From UKL13-2 sp043744255 (lineage in GTDB: Bacteria > Pseudomonadota > Gammaproteobacteria > Burkholderiales > Usitatibacteraceae), in assembly GCA_043744255.1 (NCBI GenBank), contig JAYTVA010000110.1, positions 76,715 through 140,714 of the forward strand: 64,000 bases of DNA. The letters run 5' to 3'. This document shows positions 8,224 through 17,144 of this stretch, piece after piece. The notes under the pieces were generated by a model that saw only the letters and a list, made by a program, of their open reading frames with translations, was not told the origin of the DNA and searched no databases. Position 1 is the first letter of the stretch. Each line of letters starts with the position of its first letter. The position numbers and the translations under genes were made by a program.

Positions 8224-9703
8224 ACATTGGAGCGACCATTTTCGCAGCAACGCCCAGCCGCCCCGACACCAGCGTCAGCCGAATCCGCGCCTGCACATTG
8301 GTCAATTTAGCTTCGTGCAATTGCGCCCGCGCATTGGCCAATGCGGCCTGCGCCGTCAACAAATCTTGCAGCGTGCCTACGCCCGCCTTGTAACGCCCGA
8401 CCGCGACTTGATGGCTCGCCAGCGCCGACGTGAGCAATTGTCTCGCTGCGCCCAGGCTTTCGCTCTCGGTACGAATCTGTTGGGCGCTGCGCCACACTTC
8501 CGTATCGAGCTCGCGCTCAATGATTTGTAGCTGTGCTTCGCGCGCAGAAATTTGCGATTGCACTTGTGCGCTGCGTGCGCGTTCTTCCGCACCATTGAAC
8601 AGCGGAACCGTCGCGACTACCGCGCCGCCCAGGCTACGATCCGTGCTCGCGCTGCCGCTACCTAAGGCACGAGCGGCACTCGCCCCACCCGCCAGCGTGA
8701 CCACGCCCTTGCTATCGGCGCGCACCGCGTCGAGCCGCGCGCGCAGTGCACTAATCTCGGCACGCGCACTGCGCATGCGCGGGTGCTCTGCCCTTGCTTG
8801 CGCCAACAGCACCTCGACCGCCGGTGCTTCATCTAGCGACGGAAAGGCCGATTCAACATCGGTCAAGCCGATGGCCTGTTGCACCGGCAATCCCATCACA
8901 ACCGCTAAGGTGCCGCGCGCGCTTTGCCACAGACCTTGCGCACGGGTGCGATCCAGCGTCGCTTGCGCGAACGCGGTCTGCGCTTGCAATTTTTCCGCGA
9001 GTGAACCCAGTTGCGCGTCGTAACGCGCTTGTGCGATGGCGGTACTTTGATTAGCCGCCGCCTCGGCCTCGCGTAACGAATCGAGTCTGCCCCACACGCT
9101 GAGCGCATCCGCGTAGATACGCAGCGTGTCGGTCAGTGTAGTTAGGTTGCTGTTGTCTTGCGTCGCGATGGCGGCCACCAGCGTTTGACGCGCTTGTTCC
9201 AACGTTGCGTTGCGTGATCCGAAATCGAATAGCACCCAACCCAAGCTAAGCGACGCGTAGGCACTGCTGCTGACCGAAGTGATGTTGCTATTCGGAATGC
9301 GATTTCCTGCAACCTCAATGTTCGCACTGACCCGTGGCAGAAACGCGCTCTCGGCTAACTCCACGCTCGCCTGCTGTCCCTGCACGTTCGCCAGCGCTTG
9401 GCGCATCGTGGGGCTTTTGCACATGACCTGTTCGAGCACATCGCTCAATGTGAGCTGGCTCGGCAAATCTGCTGCGTTGCTCACGCAACCTCCCAAGCCC
9501 ACGCGGCGTTGGCTACCCGTGGGCAGCGCATCTGGTGGGAGACTCGTCGCCGCGACCCGCGAGGTTGCGGTGGCAGCGGATGGCGGGTTGGCGAGCTGAT
9601 TGGTGCTGCGCAATTGCAGGCCATCGGTTTGCGCGTGCACCGTCCATGTCGAAGCCACGAACAGGTAACCTAGACAACACACGACGCACCGCAAACGCCT
9701 CAC
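8222..9703 (-). CDS. TolC-family outer membrane channel protein
   Basis: A 493-residue protein with a signal peptide (to about residue 24, VHAQ) followed by the repeated long-helix pattern of TolC-like outer membrane efflux proteins. Examples are the LSDVLEQVMCKSPTMRQA region and the repeat VAVGRYKAGVGTLQDLLTAQ with LANARAQL. It forms the outer membrane exit duct of tripartite exporters. It starts at a GTG that overlaps the transporter stop by 4 nt (GTGA), so it is the last gene of a hlyD-like / ABC / tolC-like operon. Having all three parts together suggests a dedicated type I export machine. Confidence 0.9.
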   Translation of the reverse strand: MRRLRCVVCCLGYLFVASTWTVHAQTDGLQLRSTNQLANPPSAATATSRVAATSLPPDALPTGSQRRVGLGGCVSNAADLPSQLTLSDVLEQVMCKSPTMRQALANVQGQQASVELAESAFLPRVSANIEVAGNRIPNSNITSVSSSAYASLSLGWVLFDFGSRNATLEQARQTLVAAIATQDNSNLTTLTDTLRIYADALSVWGRLDSLREAEAAANQSTAIAQARYDAQLGSLAEKLQAQTAFAQATLDRTRAQGLWQSARGTLAVVMGLPVQQAIGLTDVESAFPSLDEAPAVEVLLAQARAEHPRMRSARAEISALRARLDAVRADSKGVVTLAGGASAARALGSGSASTDRSLGGAVVATVPLFNGAEERARSAQVQSQISAREAQLQIIERELDTEVWRSAQQIRTESESLGAARQLLTSALASHQVAVGRYKAGVGTLQDLLTAQAALANARAQLHEAKLTNVQARIRLTLVSGRLGVAAKMVAPM

Positions 9704-11868
9704 TCGACCGTCTCCGCACGCTGCGCATCAACGCGCACGAAATACGCGCTTGGCTCGCCGTCAAACACAATCGCGCCCTTGTCCATTTCCACCACGCGCG
9801 CCGCTGCCCGGATGGTTTCGGGTCGGTGCGCGACGACAATCCGCGTGATCTTCAACGCCGCGATGGCGCGATTGATTTTCGCTTCCCGCTTCAAATCGAG
9901 ATGGCTGGTGGCCTCATCGAGAATCAACACTTGCGGACGCTTGTACAGCGCGCGCGCCAGCAACACCCGTTGCTTTTGCCCGCCGGATAACACCGTACCC
10001 ATATCGCCAACCAGCGTTTGGTAACCCATCGCCATCGCTTGAATATCGGTGTGCACCGAGGCGAGCTTCGCGCACTCTTCGATCCACGGCAAGTCTGGAC
10101 GCGGGTCGAAAAAACTGATGTTGTCGGCGAGTGAGCCCGCGAACAAACTATCGTCTTGCATCACCGTACCAACCATCGCGCGCCAACTTTCGTTGCCGAG
10201 CTGTTCGAGCGGAATTTTGCCAATCCGAATCACGCCCTCAGTCGGCTTGTATGCCCCCAGCACCACGTTCACCAGCGTCGTCTTGCCACACCCAGAGCCG
10301 CCGGTGATGGCAACCGACTCGCCGGACGCGATGTGCAAAGTAACGCCATCAAGCACCAGTGGGTCGTGTTCGGCGTAACGAAAGCGCAAGCCATCAATCG
10401 CAATATCCGGCGGCGCGCTGGTGGGTTCGCTGCTCAATGCGCGTGCCGATGCAGGCTCGGTGGGCGTCAACACCACATCGCTTAACCGTTCTGCGTACAC
10501 TCGCAGCATCAACAAGTCGATGGCCTTGCCGATCAGTTGCGTGAGACGCGCATCGAACTGCGCGCGGTACGCCAAAAACGCGAGCAACATGCCGACGCTT
10601 AATTCACCAGCCATGATCTGACGCGTGCCCAGCCACATCAGCACCAGATAGAAGCAACCGGTCAACAATGCGCTGATGAGCCTGTAAAAAATTTGCAGTT
10701 TTTGCACCGCGAGTGAAGCATTGGTTTCACTAACCAATAATGTCTGCCACGCGCCCTGCCGCTCGGTTTGCCGACCGAATAACTTGATCGCTTTCACACC
10801 GCGAATCGTTTCCAGAAAGTGGCTAGACACGTTGGCTGATCGCGCGATGTATTCCTCAGTCGCCGCGTACAGCGGGCGATACCACACGATCCGCACCATG
10901 AGATACAACAGCACCGCGAGGATCGCGACCGCCGCAAGTGCAGGGCTGTATAAGAACATCATGAGAAGTGAAACCACCACCAGCAGGCCATCAAACAGCG
11001 CTTCGACAAATGCGCTAGTCAGCACCTTTTGAATCTCGTCCACCGAGCCCGCGCGGGAGAACACGTCACCCAAATGCCGCCGTTGAAAATACGCAATCGG
11101 TAGCTTGACGATGTGCGAAAAGACATTAGATCGCCATTGCACCCGAATCGAAGTATTGATGACCAACAACAGCCATGAGCGGATCAGCGTCACGACCTGC
11201 TGCGCCACCAGCACGAACACAAAGCCAAGCGTGAGGGTGGTCAGTAGGTTCTGGTCTTTCGCGACCAACACGTGGTCAATAATCCATTGCAGAAACAGCG
11301 GATTGACCAGCGCAAAGATTTCCAGCGCCAGCGAGAGCAACAACACTTGCGTCAGTGACGGCCAAAAGCCCGATACCTGCCCAACCAATTGCCGCAACGA
11401 AAGCGAAGTTTTTTCCGAACGCGGCACAAAGCCCGCATTCGGCCACGTTTCAAGCGCAACGCCGGTGAATTTTTTCGACACTTCGTCGAACGATACTTTG
11501 CGCTCGCCAAATGCAGGATCGTGTATCACCGCGCTTGTGCCGCGTACTTCTTTGAGCACCACGAAGTGATTCAGCTCCCAATGTAGGATCGCGGGTAAGC
11601 GGAGGCTCTTGAGCTCGCCAAGCTCCAAGCGCAGCGCGCGAAAGCCCAAGTTTTCGCGCTCTGCGAGTTGCGCGAGTGTATTGAGCGTCATGCCCTTCAG
11701 CGAAATCGCGTGGCGTTGGCGCAGTGCTGCGAGGTCGGTTTGCACACCGTGGTAACCCAACACCATCGCAAGACACGCGAGGCCGCATTCCGCACCCTCG
11801 CTCTGCAACACCAGCGGCAGCTTGCGGCCAAAACCAAACGAGAGTGCTTCAATTAACGTTGAGGCCAT
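9700..11868 (-). CDS. C39 peptidase-containing ABC transporter (bacteriocin exporter type)
   Basis: A 722-residue fusion. Residues 1-135 form a C39 cysteine peptidase with Gln22, Cys28 (in GAECGLACLAM), His101 (NHFVVL) and Asp117 (HDP), so its triad looks intact. Residues about 165-460 are the six-helix membrane domain. The ATPase follows, with Walker A GGSGCGKTT (523-531), signature LSGGQ (627-631) and Walker B LILDE (648-652). Such proteins cut precursors after Gly-Gly and export the product. Its likely substrate is the double-glycine peptide encoded opposite, 1.5 kb beyond the end of this gene. The start follows the hlyD-like stop codon directly, with GGAG inside the upstream gene. Confidence 0.95.
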   Translation of the reverse strand: MASTLIEALSFGFGRKLPLVLQSEGAECGLACLAMVLGYHGVQTDLAALRQRHAISLKGMTLNTLAQLAERENLGFRALRLELGELKSLRLPAILHWELNHFVVLKEVRGTSAVIHDPAFGERKVSFDEVSKKFTGVALETWPNAGFVPRSEKTSLSLRQLVGQVSGFWPSLTQVLLLSLALEIFALVNPLFLQWIIDHVLVAKDQNLLTTLTLGFVFVLVAQQVVTLIRSWLLLVINTSIRVQWRSNVFSHIVKLPIAYFQRRHLGDVFSRAGSVDEIQKVLTSAFVEALFDGLLVVVSLLMMFLYSPALAAVAILAVLLYLMVRIVWYRPLYAATEEYIARSANVSSHFLETIRGVKAIKLFGRQTERQGAWQTLLVSETNASLAVQKLQIFYRLISALLTGCFYLVLMWLGTRQIMAGELSVGMLLAFLAYRAQFDARLTQLIGKAIDLLMLRVYAERLSDVVLTPTEPASARALSSEPTSAPPDIAIDGLRFRYAEHDPLVLDGVTLHIASGESVAITGGSGCGKTTLVNVVLGAYKPTEGVIRIGKIPLEQLGNESWRAMVGTVMQDDSLFAGSLADNISFFDPRPDLPWIEECAKLASVHTDIQAMAMGYQTLVGDMGTVLSGGQKQRVLLARALYKRPQVLILDEATSHLDLKREAKINRAIAALKITRIVVAHRPETIRAAARVVEMDKGAIVFDGEPSAYFVRVDAQRAETVE

Positions 11869-13155
11869 CTAGCGCTCCAGCTTTCCGCTGATGCTGTAGA
11901 GCGGCTCGAGCATCCACTCATACAAGCGACGATTTTCTTGTAGGATGTCAGCGTCAAGACGCATGCCCACTTGCAGTTGACGATCTTCGCCATAGACTTT
12001 AAGCGTTTGCGCCTTGAGAACAACGCTGATCGAATACACCGGCTCGCCCGGCGTGAGTTCGGGCAAGGCGAATCCCGCCAATTGCAAATTCGAAACAGCA
12101 ACATTGGATACTTCCTTCACCGTGCCCTCGTGCAAACCGAATTTTTGGTACGGGTACGCCTGATAGCGCAGCAACACCCGATCACCCGCACGTACGAAGC
12201 CAATCGTGCGGCTCGGCGCATACAGCTTCGCTTCAATTTTTGACTCTGCTGGCACCAGAGTCACCAGTGGCTGCGTGGCATCTATGGCCTGGCCCACGTC
12301 GCCCGTCACCAGCGTCGCGCGCCCACCTTCCGGCGCGGTAATCACCACGCGGCGGCGGCCCTCCACTTCTGTCAGTTCCTGCGAGGCTGATGAAATCGTG
12401 CGCTGTAGTTGCGCATTGAGGTTCGCGTACCGCGTCTTCGTCATCTCCAATTCACGCTCTGCCGCCGCCTGTTCGCGTTGATTCGACAAGGCATCACGCA
12501 GCAGCGCTTGCAAGCGCGATTGCTGCTCAGAGAGTTCAAGTTCTTTTTGCACGAGCTGTTCACGCGCGATGTAGTCCTGATCGGCGAGACCTTGATAACG
12601 CTTACGCGCATCTTCAGCGAGCGCCACGCGCTGACGCTGCTGCTCGGTCTGGCGAACAATGGTCTCCGCCTCAGCGTGCAAACTCGCCAAGCGGCGCGCG
12701 ATTTGGGCGTTTTCTTGTTGCTCCACCATGCGATTGCGCGCGATCTCACCTTGCATGGAGCCCTTGCGCTCATTGATTTGCTGGCTAACGTCGGCTTGTA
12801 ATTCGCGCGAGGTCAGCCCCACGCGGTCGCTGGTGAGCACAAACAGTAAATCGCCCTTGTTGACCAATTGGCCCTCCGACACGCGCTTTTCGAGCACCAC
12901 GCCATTTTGTGGGGTCAGCACGCGAATCACACCCGCCGACGGCACCAATTGCCCGGTGACGTTGGTGCGGCGGGTGTAGCTACCGAAGTAGAGGAATGCC
13001 AACAGCAGTGCGGCGAGCGCAGCGGCCGAGAAACTCAGCCACCACAGCGACAAGCGTGGCGTGAGCACAATCGTGCCGAGCAGTTTGGGCTGCTGTGCCT
13101 CAAGCGCCTCGCGACGAAACAAGCGATTGGATTCTGGAGTGGGGGTCGAGGTCAA
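11869..13155 (-). CDS. HlyD-family periplasmic adaptor protein
   Basis: A 428-residue protein with a short cytoplasmic N-terminus, one membrane helix (about residues 36-58), a split biotinyl-lipoyl-like domain (GVVLEKRVSEGQLVNKGD near 85-103, and again near 270), a long alpha-helical hairpin (about 115-260, coiled coil), and a beta-barrel end. It bridges the inner membrane transporter and the TolC-like duct in type I secretion. It is the first gene of the export operon. The start appears to be a TTG, since no in-frame ATG is near and the ribosome site is weak, so the exact start is uncertain. Confidence 0.88.
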   Translation of the reverse strand: MTSTPTPESNRLFRREALEAQQPKLLGTIVLTPRLSLWWLSFSAAALAALLLAFLYFGSYTRRTNVTGQLVPSAGVIRVLTPQNGVVLEKRVSEGQLVNKGDLLFVLTSDRVGLTSRELQADVSQQINERKGSMQGEIARNRMVEQQENAQIARRLASLHAEAETIVRQTEQQRQRVALAEDARKRYQGLADQDYIAREQLVQKELELSEQQSRLQALLRDALSNQREQAAAERELEMTKTRYANLNAQLQRTISSASQELTEVEGRRRVVITAPEGGRATLVTGDVGQAIDATQPLVTLVPAESKIEAKLYAPSRTIGFVRAGDRVLLRYQAYPYQKFGLHEGTVKEVSNVAVSNLQLAGFALPELTPGEPVYSISVVLKAQTLKVYGEDRQLQVGMRLDADILQENRRLYEWMLEPLYSISGKLER

Positions 13156-13311
13156 AGGGCGATGAATTTCGAGTGAGCCGGTCAGAAAAAGGCTGCCATT
13201 TTTTTGCGCCTACGCATAGCGCAAGCAGCAGGGGGTTAGAATTTTCGCGTACGCAGCGCAGTTTAGTGCCAAACCGAGGCCAACGATAGCAGACGCATTC
13301 GTGAAGCCGCG

Positions 13312-14547
13312 TTAGCCAATCACGCGAACATCTTCAATCACCTTGCCATCGTTCGGCAGTGAATTAGCGGCCACGCTCACGACCTCGCCGCGCAGCTTGG
13401 TGACATCGCGGATCGACTCCGCCACGCCGGTTAGTGCAGCGTTCGCATCGGTCAATTCGCACTTCAACGTCATCGCGTCCGCGCCGTCAATTTGGCTGAC
13501 GACCAAGCGTGCACGCGCGATCTGCGGATGGCGCTTCACCACTTCGGCAATTTGATGCGGATGCACAAACATGCCGCGCACCTTGGTCGTTTGATCGGCG
13601 CGCCCCATCCAGCCCTTGATGCGCATATTGGTGCGACCGCATGGGGAGACACCAACCAATACCGCCGACAGGTCACCCGTCGCGAAACGAATCAACGGGT
13701 AATCGCGATTAAACGTCGTCACCACGACTTCGCCGACCTCGCCCTCGGCCACCGGATCACCCGTGCCTGCGCGCACGATTTCGACGATCACGCCTTCATC
13801 CACAATCAAACCCTCGCGCGCGGAAGACTCGTAAGCGATCATGCCCAAGTCAGCGCTGCCGTAGGCCTGATAGGCCGCGATGCCGCGCGCTTTCAGCAAC
13901 TCGCGCACGGGCGGCATGAATGCTTCACCGGACACCACGGCTTTTTTGATCGAGCTGATGTCTGTGTGCAACTCATCGGCCTTTTCGATCAACACTTTCA
14001 GAAACGATGGCGTGCCGACGTACGCATTGGGCTTCAGCGCCGCAATGGTCGCGAGCTGCATTTCGGTTTGCCCCACACCCGCCGGAATCACCGCGCAACC
14101 CAAGGCCAGCGCACCGGTCTCAAACATCGAGCCTGCGGGCGTGAGGTGATACGAAAAAGTGTTGTGGACAATATCACCCGCGCGAAACCCGGCGGCGTAA
14201 AACATGCGCGCGGTGCGCCAGTAATCCGGGGAGCGGCCTTCGGGGTCGTAAATGGGCCCCGGAGAAACGAATAATCGCCCAAGACGCCCGACTGGCGTGG
14301 CATTTAAGCCGCCGAAGGGTGGGCGCTGTTGTTGCAATTCGTGCAGTTGCGACTTGCGGATCACCGGCAATTTGGATAGGGCGGCGCGCGTGGTGACGTC
14401 ACCCGCATCATGCGCCGCTAGTGACTCGCTGAAATACGGTGCGTGGGTTTTGGCGTGCGCGATTTGCCCGGGCAATGCGGCGAATAGGTCACGTTCGCGC
14501 AGTGCCGGATCGCGGGTTTCAAGTGCGTCGTAGTGATGGTCGGTCAT
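13312..14547 (-). CDS. AMP-forming CoA ligase, phenylacetate-CoA ligase (PaaK) type
   Basis: A 411-residue adenylate-forming enzyme of the phenylacetate-CoA ligase branch, a little shorter than usual (about 430). It has the YGSADLG motif of the AMP site, the RFATGDL segment and the C-terminal hinge GRADQTTKVRGMFVHP. It would activate an aromatic or other carboxylic acid with ATP and CoA. The ATG at 14547 is preferred (MTDHHYD) because it leaves no overlap with the preceding gene. It is the last gene of the Liv-type transporter operon, which suggests that the imported acid is activated directly. The substrate is unknown. Confidence 0.82.
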   Translation of the reverse strand: MTDHHYDALETRDPALRERDLFAALPGQIAHAKTHAPYFSESLAAHDAGDVTTRAALSKLPVIRKSQLHELQQQRPPFGGLNATPVGRLGRLFVSPGPIYDPEGRSPDYWRTARMFYAAGFRAGDIVHNTFSYHLTPAGSMFETGALALGCAVIPAGVGQTEMQLATIAALKPNAYVGTPSFLKVLIEKADELHTDISSIKKAVVSGEAFMPPVRELLKARGIAAYQAYGSADLGMIAYESSAREGLIVDEGVIVEIVRAGTGDPVAEGEVGEVVVTTFNRDYPLIRFATGDLSAVLVGVSPCGRTNMRIKGWMGRADQTTKVRGMFVHPHQIAEVVKRHPQIARARLVVSQIDGADAMTLKCELTDANAALTGVAESIRDVTKLRGEVVSVAANSLPNDGKVIEDVRVIG

Positions 14548-14558
14548 CGGTTTTCTCG

Positions 14559-14828
14559 TTACTTCGCCAAACGTGCGGCGCAACGTTGTTGTAATTCGCG
14601 CACCAGTGCTTTTTGTTCTGCGCTCGTGTTGACGGCGAACCGATCGAAGTCGCCTGCCGCGAGTTTCATGTGCGCAAACGTCACGCCGTGCTCCTCATGA
14701 AAATGCAGCATCGGCTCGCGCTTCAAATAAAAAATGCCAGGGCGGGTTTCTGTGAGCGATTTAATAGCACGAATCGGCTGCAACAAACCAGCAAGTTTCG
14801 CAAGCGAGTTCGCCGATGCGCGCGCCAT
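14559..14828 (-). CDS. Small hypothetical protein in the Liv-type operon
   Basis: An 89-residue soluble protein without recognised domain. It has a hydrophobic N-terminal half and a conserved-looking middle (YLKREPMLHFHEEHG), then a basic C-terminus. It sits 12 nt after livF and 11 nt before the PaaK-type ligase in the same direction, so it is surely co-transcribed. The function is unknown; the two closely spaced histidines might bind metal, but that is speculation. Confidence 0.65.
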   Translation of the reverse strand: MARASANSLAKLAGLLQPIRAIKSLTETRPGIFYLKREPMLHFHEEHGVTFAHMKLAAGDFDRFAVNTSAEQKALVRELQQRCAARLAK

Positions 14829-14840
14829 TTTTGCGTGGCG

Positions 14841-15677
14841 CTATGCCAACCAACGCTTGCGCCGACGATAGTGCTTAACGTCGCGAAACGACTTTCTGCC
14901 TGCTTTGGAAATGCCAAGATAGAACTCTTTCACATCCTCGTTTTCGGCAAGACTCTTGGCCTGCCCTTCCATCACGACGCGACCGTTTTCGAGGATGTAG
15001 CCGAAATCGGCGTAGCGCAATGCCACCGTCGTATTCTGCTCTGCGAGCAGGAAACTGACGCGCTCTTTTTGATTGAGGTCGCGCACGATCTCAAAAATTT
15101 CTTCAACGATTTGTGGTGCCAGCCCCATCGATGGTTCGTCCAACAAAATCATCGTCGGTTTTGCCATCAACGCGCGCCCGACCGCCGTCATCTGTTGTTC
15201 GCCGCCGGAGGTATAGCCCGATTGCGATTGGCGGCGCGTCTTCAAACGCGGAAAGTACGCGTAAACCTTTTCTAAATCGGCGGCGATCTCAGCGCGACTC
15301 GCCTTGCGCGTGTATGCACCCGTGAGCAGATTTTCCTCGACAGTCAGGTGGGCAAAGCAGTGCCGCCCTTCCATCACCTGCACCACGCCTCGCTTGACCA
15401 AATCGGAGGGAGAGAGGCGATCAACGCGCTCGTTGCGAAACGTCACCGAACCCTTGGTCACATCACCACGCTCGCCTTGTAGCAAATTCGATACCGCACG
15501 CAACGTGGTCGTTTTACCTGCGCCGTTGGCACCCAGAATCGCAACGATGCCACCTTCGGGCACATTAAGCGAGACGCCCTTGAGCACCAAGATGACATGG
15601 TTGTAAATCACCTCGATGCCGTTGACCGATAGGAGCGGCGGCGGAGTTCCAACAACTGTGGCAGAAGCGGTTTGCAT
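14841..15677 (-). CDS. livF: Branched-chain amino acid-type ABC transporter ATPase LivF
   Basis: A 278-residue ABC ATPase with Walker A GANGAGKTT, a signature region where SGGEQQM replaces the classic LSGGQ (as usual in LivF), Walker B MILLDEPS and the GLAPQIVEEIF segment diagnostic of LivF. It has an extra basic tail of about 35 residues (RKSFRDVKHYRRRKRW). It powers uptake with LivG, LivH and LivM encoded upstream. A GC-rich imperfect hairpin at about 15713-15738 lies between the binding-protein gene and this one and could reduce read-through. Confidence 0.92.
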   Translation of the reverse strand: MQTASATVVGTPPPLLSVNGIEVIYNHVILVLKGVSLNVPEGGIVAILGANGAGKTTTLRAVSNLLQGERGDVTKGSVTFRNERVDRLSPSDLVKRGVVQVMEGRHCFAHLTVEENLLTGAYTRKASRAEIAADLEKVYAYFPRLKTRRQSQSGYTSGGEQQMTAVGRALMAKPTMILLDEPSMGLAPQIVEEIFEIVRDLNQKERVSFLLAEQNTTVALRYADFGYILENGRVVMEGQAKSLAENEDVKEFYLGISKAGRKSFRDVKHYRRRKRWLA

Positions 15678-15759
15678 AAGTCGTCAATCAAATTTTGGCG
15701 GGAAAAATAAAGGGGATCGCGCTTTCCTGCGACCCCCGTCACTTCAACGCAGTTACGGC

Positions 15760-17076
15760 TTAGCCTTCTTTCGAGCAATCACGCGGCGTAATTTTCTTTT
15801 CCGCCGCGTACTTTGCAGCAGCCGCCTTGACCATCGGTGCTAACAGTTTTTGGTCTGCTTCCAGCCAATCAGAGGTGTAGCTCCAAGCCTTGCCGTCCCA
15901 TGTTTGCACGCGTGCTCGGTGTGCGCCTTCGTGGTTGCTGCACGAGGTTTTGATCGGCTGCATCACGCCTTCGAAACCAAGCGCCTTAATGCGCGCGGCG
16001 TCGATGTTCAAGTGCTCAGCACCCCAACGCACTTCTTCGCCAGTGACTACACGGTTGCCATATTTTTTCTGCGCGACGCGGATCGACTCAACCACCAACG
16101 CGGCCGACAACATGCCACGGTTGTAGAGGACCTGACCAATGTCTTCCTTTTTGCCGGTGCCAAGGCCCTTGTCGTACAAGACCTTCGTCATCGCTTTGTG
16201 CACGGGCAAATCGTTTTCAGCACCGTGCTGAAGTGCGAGCCCCGAATATCCTTTTGCCGCCGCTTCTGCTGGCGTGACATCGGGCTCAGCGGCCGCCCAC
16301 CACACGGCGTACATCTGCAAGCGCGGATACGAGACGGCAATCGCTTCCTTGATCGCGGTTGAATTCATCACGCCCCAACCCCACAGGAAAACGTAATCGG
16401 GACGCTGCTGACGTATTTGCAGCCAAGTTGATTTTTGCTCAATGCCGGGGTGCGTGACCGGCAACTTCATGAACTCAAAGCCATGCTTCTTGGCATGCTC
16501 TTCGAGAACTGGAATCGGCTCTTTGCCGAACGGCGAGTCGTGATAAACCAGCGCGATTTTCTTGCCTTTGAGCGAGCCTTTTTTCGCGACGTGTTGCACC
16601 AGCATGTCGGCCGCTGACCAGTACGTGCCCATCAGCGGAAAATTCCACGCAAACACGCTGCCGTCAGCGGATTCCGAGCGCCCGTAACCGGTGGTGAACA
16701 AGGTGGTTTTGTCTGCGGCGACTTTTTCCGTCAGCGCGAACGTGATGCCGGTCGAGAGTGGGTTATAGGCAACCGGTTTCTTACTCTTCATGCGTTCGTA
16801 GCATTCGACGCCACGGTCGGTCGCGTAACCGGTTTCGCATTCTTCAAATGCGATCTTGACGCCGTTGACGCCGCCATCGCGCTCATTGACGAGCTTCAGG
16901 TAATCAACGAAACCATTCGCCCACGGCACGCCATTGGGCGCGTAGGCACCGGTTCGATACACCAGCACCGGTACAAAAATTTCATTGGCCGATTGCGCAA
17001 ACGCAAACGGCATCGACGCCGTCAATCCCGCGACCGCTGCGCACGCGGTCGCTAACTGTTTTACCCACTTATTCAT
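15760..17076 (-). CDS. Periplasmic substrate-binding protein of the Liv-type transporter
   Basis: A 438-residue exported protein with a signal peptide (cleavage near AFAQ, residue 27) and a type I periplasmic binding fold of the Leu/Ile/Val-binding family (for example YAPNGVPWANGFVDYLKLVNERDGGVNG). The ligand is not necessarily an amino acid; such proteins beside acyl-CoA ligases often bind aromatic or other organic acids. The ATG at 17076 is chosen because GAGGAG is 8 nt upstream. The gene is set off by 68-nt and 82-nt gaps from its neighbours, compatible with higher expression of the binding protein. Confidence 0.9.
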   Translation of the reverse strand: MNKWVKQLATACAAVAGLTASMPFAFAQSANEIFVPVLVYRTGAYAPNGVPWANGFVDYLKLVNERDGGVNGVKIAFEECETGYATDRGVECYERMKSKKPVAYNPLSTGITFALTEKVAADKTTLFTTGYGRSESADGSVFAWNFPLMGTYWSAADMLVQHVAKKGSLKGKKIALVYHDSPFGKEPIPVLEEHAKKHGFEFMKLPVTHPGIEQKSTWLQIRQQRPDYVFLWGWGVMNSTAIKEAIAVSYPRLQMYAVWWAAAEPDVTPAEAAAKGYSGLALQHGAENDLPVHKAMTKVLYDKGLGTGKKEDIGQVLYNRGMLSAALVVESIRVAQKKYGNRVVTGEEVRWGAEHLNIDAARIKALGFEGVMQPIKTSCSNHEGAHRARVQTWDGKAWSYTSDWLEADQKLLAPMVKAAAAKYAAEKKITPRDCSKEG

Positions 17077-17144
17077 GACCATTCTCCTCAAAAAAAGAAC
17101 AACACGACATTCAAAAAAAACAAACCACGATCACTCAACGTCCA

